Origin: an uncultured Mucispirillum sp.
GTDB taxonomy: Bacteria; Chrysiogenota; Deferribacteres; Deferribacterales; Mucispirillaceae
Reading direction: 5' to 3'
Assembly (NCBI GenBank): GCA_937890655.1
Contig: CALADT010000002.1
Location: forward strand, 1 to 15,819
DNA: 15,819 nt
Below, piece after piece: positions 14,509 through 15,819 of the stretch. The stretch's first letter is position 1; each line of letters opens with the position of its first letter. Made by a program: the position numbers and the translations under genes. The notes below the pieces were generated by a model, which made no database searches, had not been told where the DNA came from, and saw nothing but the letters and a program-made list of their open reading frames with translations.

Positions 14509-14597
14509 GAACCATATTTTGTTTTGTATTTGTTATACATCTCTTTATATGGTTCTTTAGTGGTTTCTTGCGTTAGTATATATTTGTTATCATACAT
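14493..14597 (-). CDS. Small 34-codon open reading frame downstream of the 82-aa gene
   Basis: ATG at 14597 is preceded by a Shine-Dalgarno AAGGA 5 bases upstream that overlaps the stop codon of the 82-residue gene, a layout typical of a translationally coupled pair. The product is 34 residues, Lys/Tyr-rich and basic, reading TTKEPYKEMYNKYKTKYG in its second half, with no membrane segment. It ends where the heptamer repeat begins, so it may be a truncated remnant of a longer protein. I do not recognise it. The ribosome site and coupling are the main support. Confidence 0.45.
   Translation of the reverse strand: MYDNKYILTQETTKEPYKEMYNKYKTKYGSIHKS
14508..14556. repeat. 10-bp perfect inverted repeat within the 34-codon frame
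   Basis: AGAACCATAT (14508-14517) and ATATGGTTCT (14547-14556) are exact reverse complements separated by 29 bases, directly next to the heptamer tract. They lie inside the small frame, so they may be coincidental coding sequence or an RNA stem that protects or ends the transcript. Confidence 0.5.
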
Positions 14598-14605
14598 AGT
14601 ATTCC

Positions 14606-14854
14606 TTATACAGCAATATTAAGCAGTTCACTTGTTATTTCATCTTCATTTTTAACAAACGAACAATCTTTGCTCTCTTGGTTGCTATTATCTAACATTT
14701 CTTCTGCATCAATTTCTGCAATTAATTTATCTATATACGAATCTATATTATCAATTGGTGTATAAGTCGTAAAAATTCTTTTATTCGAAACAATATATTT
14801 CTTATTTATATCATTATTATCATATAACTCATTATCAATAATATTAAATTCCAT
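14606..14854 (-). CDS. Hypothetical small acidic protein (82 aa), possibly an antitoxin-like or regulatory partner
   Basis: A strong ribosome site GAGGTGA (14859-14865) supports the ATG at 14854. The 82-residue product is acidic and rich in Asn, Asp, Ile and Glu, with a central helix DSYIDKLIAEIDAEEMLD and no signal peptide, membrane segment or recognised motif. It lies upstream of and is coupled to a 34-codon frame. A cluster of inverted CTACAATA-like half-sites precedes the start, as in autoregulated small operons. It is divergent from the RelB/DinJ-YoeB genes. The size, acidity and layout resemble an antitoxin or small regulator, but that is inference; I cannot assign a family. Confidence 0.6.
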   Translation of the reverse strand: MEFNIIDNELYDNNDINKKYIVSNKRIFTTYTPIDNIDSYIDKLIAEIDAEEMLDNSNQESKDCSFVKNEDEITSELLNIAV

Positions 14855-14872
14855 AGCATCACCTCACCAAAT

Positions 14873-14914
14873 ACTACAATAGCAAATACAATACCAATAA
14901 TATAGTATTGTAGT
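14873..14914. promoter_or_regulatory. Operator-like inverted half-sites upstream of the 82-aa gene
   Basis: TACAATAC (14887-14894) and GTATTGTA (14905-14912) are perfect inverted repeats 10 bases apart, and ACTACAAT (14873-14880) also pairs exactly with ATTGTAGT (14907-14914). Three related half-sites thus lie within 42 bases, ending about 18 bases before the start codon. A minus-strand promoter (TATAAT at 14948-14943, with a poor -35) is possible just upstream. This looks like a repressor-binding region; the protein that binds is unknown. Confidence 0.45.
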
Positions 14915-15102
14915 TTTGAATTGATTATTTTAACACAACACTATTATAATAATTTAATTTTAAACAACAATAATGTAACTTAATACAACTTTATAATTTA
15001 ATCAATATTTTTTTTTAAAAAATAAAAAAAATATAATAAATATATACATAATATATACAATTATTAAAAATAAATCAATAAAATATTCCTATATTTAAAA
15101 TC

Positions 15103-15144
15103 TTTATATCAATAATTTATAAAGCTATAAATTATTGATATAAA
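15103..15144. repeat. 19-bp perfect palindrome with a 4-base loop
   Basis: The left arm is 15103-15121 and the right arm 15126-15144; every base pairs, and the loop is AAGC. The core reads ATCAATAATTTATA on the left and TATAAATTATTGAT on the right. Each arm holds a single G or C. It is the longest perfect inverted repeat I found in the window, about 100 bases before the main toxin-antitoxin promoter. It may be a terminator, a cruciform, a protein-binding site or a recombination end. Confidence 0.8.
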
Positions 15145-15248
15145 AGAATATTTTGTAATATTTTTATTTTTTTACTTGACTTATTAATTAAACAGTGGTA
15201 ACAATATCACATTACTCATACGGATATTACCTGCACTCATACTGCCGC

Positions 15249-15277
15249 TTGACTGTATTAATGTTTGCATTTTTAAT
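15249..15277 (+). promoter_or_regulatory. Promoter of the toxin-antitoxin operon
   Basis: TTGACT (15249-15254), 17 bases, then TTTAAT (15272-15277), identical in form to the gmk candidate. It lies about 38 bases before the antitoxin ATG. A second, weaker pair (TTGACT 15176-15181, TAACAA 15199-15204) exists further upstream. Confidence 0.6.
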
Positions 15278-15301
15278 ACATTTAATATATATTGTATTAA
15301 A
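15254..15301. promoter_or_regulatory. Three alternating half-sites TGTATTAA/TTAATACA, probable toxin-antitoxin operator
   Basis: TGTATTAA (15254-15261), TTTAATACA (15272-15280) and TGTATTAAA (15293-15301) are inverted relative to each other and start 18-21 bases apart; the last two form a perfect 9-N12-9 repeat. The middle arm covers the -10 element and the first touches the -35. This arrangement suits cooperative binding of antitoxin or toxin-antitoxin complex, the usual autoregulation of RelB-type modules. Confidence 0.6.
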
Positions 15302-15314
15302 TAAGAGGTGCAAT

Positions 15315-15569
15315 ATGGACTATTCAACTATTAGTGTGAGAATTGATAAGAAAAATAAACAGGCATTTGACAAATTCTGTGATGATGTAGGTATGACAAC
15401 ATCAACTGCTATATCAATATTTATCAAAACTGTATTAAGAGAAAATCGTATCCCTTTTGATATATCAAATGACCCTTTTTATTCAAAAAAAAATATAGAA
15501 CATTTAAAAAGAGGAATATCTGCCATTAATCAAGGACTAGGGCAAGAACACGACTTAATTGATGAGTAA
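15315..15569 (+). CDS. RelB/DinJ-family type II antitoxin
   Basis: The start is ATG 15315, with AGAGGTG ending 4 bases upstream; longer in-frame starts reach back through the promoter and are not credible. The 84-residue protein opens with an N-terminal ribbon-helix-helix segment STISVRIDKKNKQAFDKFCD, then VGMTTSTAISIFIKTVLRENRIPFDI, the characteristic RelB/DinJ helix pair and PFD motif, and a C-terminal toxin-wrapping region. By family it neutralises the toxin and represses its own operon by DNA binding. It ends 11 bases before the toxin start. Pairing with a YoeB-type toxin rather than RelE/YafQ is notable. Confidence 0.88.
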   Translation: MDYSTISVRIDKKNKQAFDKFCDDVGMTTSTAISIFIKTVLRENRIPFDISNDPFYSKKNIEHLKRGISAINQGLGQEHDLIDE

Positions 15570-15580
15570 CAGAGATAAAT

Positions 15581-15819
15581 ATGAAAAAAATATGGTTTGA
15601 TGAAGCTTGGGAAGATTATCTTTATTGGCAGCAGCAGGATAAAAAAACACTTAAAAGAGTTAATAGTTTAATAAAAGATATTGAAAGAAATTATTATAGT
15701 GGTATAGGTAAACCAGAACCTTTAAAAAATGAATTACAAGGGTATTGGAGCCGTCGTATTGATGATATTAACAGAATTGTATATAAAATTGAAAATGTAA
15801 CTCTATACATTATCTCTTG
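15581..15819 (+). CDS. yoeB: YoeB/Txe-family mRNA interferase toxin, 3' end outside window
   Basis: The visible 79 complete codons cover nearly the whole of an 84-residue YoeB. KIWFDEAWEDYLYWQQQDKK, IKDIERNYYSGIGKPEPLK and GYWSRRIDDINRIVYKI align with E. coli YoeB without gaps. Glu46 and Arg65, catalytic in E. coli, are both present at the same numbers. The terminal His-Tyr pair should lie just past the window edge and cannot be checked. YoeB binds the ribosome and cuts mRNA at the A site, halting translation until antitoxin neutralises it. The gene has a weak ribosome site (AGAG) and probably relies on coupling to the antitoxin. Confidence 0.9.
   Translation, partial: MKKIWFDEAWEDYLYWQQQDKKTLKRVNSLIKDIERNYYSGIGKPEPLKNELQGYWSRRIDDINRIVYKIENVTLYIIS

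Larger units (their letters stand above)
14855..15314. other. Divergent intergenic region (460 bases) between the 82-aa gene and the antitoxin gene
   Basis: I find no credible gene here. It holds half-sites next to the 82-residue gene, an extremely A/T-rich stretch (about 14940-15100) including T9 and A-rich runs, a 42-base palindrome (15103-15144), and the toxin-antitoxin promoter with its operator-like repeats. The stretch 15190-15255 is noticeably less AT-rich than its surroundings but shows no structure I recognise. Confidence 0.7.

Noticed and set aside
14294..14515. 73-codon minus-strand frame through the heptamer repeat
   Set aside because: No ribosome site precedes its ATG, it runs through tandem repeats in shifting composition, and it conflicts with the better-supported 34-codon frame. 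A run of three Trp codons is only a GGTGGTGG-type sequence accident.
15195..15314. N-terminal extension of the antitoxin from 15195
   Set aside because: It would be translated from the promoter and operator region, has no ribosome site, and the family N-terminus begins at ATG 15315.

Overview
This is a very AT-rich window (by eye roughly a quarter to 30% G+C) from a Gram-negative bacterium. Evidence for an outer membrane is an O-antigen-type flippase and WbpE-like sugar aminotransferase, lipobox-bearing lipoproteins of the LPP20 type, and a periplasmic-binding-protein transporter. Gene content (LPP20 paralogues, FmdE, gmk-rpoZ adjacency, four-cysteine uracil-DNA glycosylase) would suit a low-GC Campylobacterota- or Deferribacterota-like host-associated organism, but I cannot name the species.

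Layout. (1) Positions 1-2564, + strand: the tail of a polysaccharide locus, with a flippase entering from the left edge and a WbpE-like UDP-3-keto-sugar aminotransferase, closed by a GC-rich hairpin terminator. (2) Positions 8654 down to 2658, - strand: one compact probable operon. It holds three tandem LPP20-family envelope proteins, an aminoglycoside-phosphotransferase/P-loop-kinase fusion, an RNase Z-like metallo-beta-lactamase protein, an alpha/beta hydrolase, proC, and an Asn-rich single-pass membrane protein. Gaps range from an 11-base overlap to about 21 bases. (3) Positions 9639 down to 8929, - strand: a type 4 [4Fe-4S] uracil-DNA glycosylase. (4) Positions 9771-13332, + strand: a well-formed promoter with a perfect 9-N12-9 inverted repeat, then FmdE, a periplasmic binding protein, a FecCD-type permease and an ATPase, forming one metal or metal-complex uptake operon. 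(5) Positions 13341-14199, + strand: gmk and rpoZ. (6) Positions 14200 to the end: an accessory-looking segment with palindromes, a 7-base tandem repeat, an unrecognised two-gene unit on the - strand (82 and 34 codons), and a divergent RelB/DinJ-YoeB toxin-antitoxin module that runs off the right edge.

The strongest oddities are these. Guanylate kinase lacks an internal block of about 33 residues that normally carries GMP-binding residues, yet stays in frame. The metallo-beta-lactamase gene has its natural N-terminus in another frame, broken at a TA-repeat. The FmdE-transporter operon carries an operator-like repeat whose half-sites resemble those I recall for delta-proteobacterial NikR. The YoeB toxin is paired with a RelB/DinJ rather than a YefM antitoxin, behind three regularly spaced half-sites. 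A 19-bp perfect palindrome and a VNTR-like heptamer tract sit in the accessory segment. I do not see a large undescribed multi-gene system; the best candidates for something new are the FmdE-linked uptake operon with its operator and the small 82/34-codon unit.
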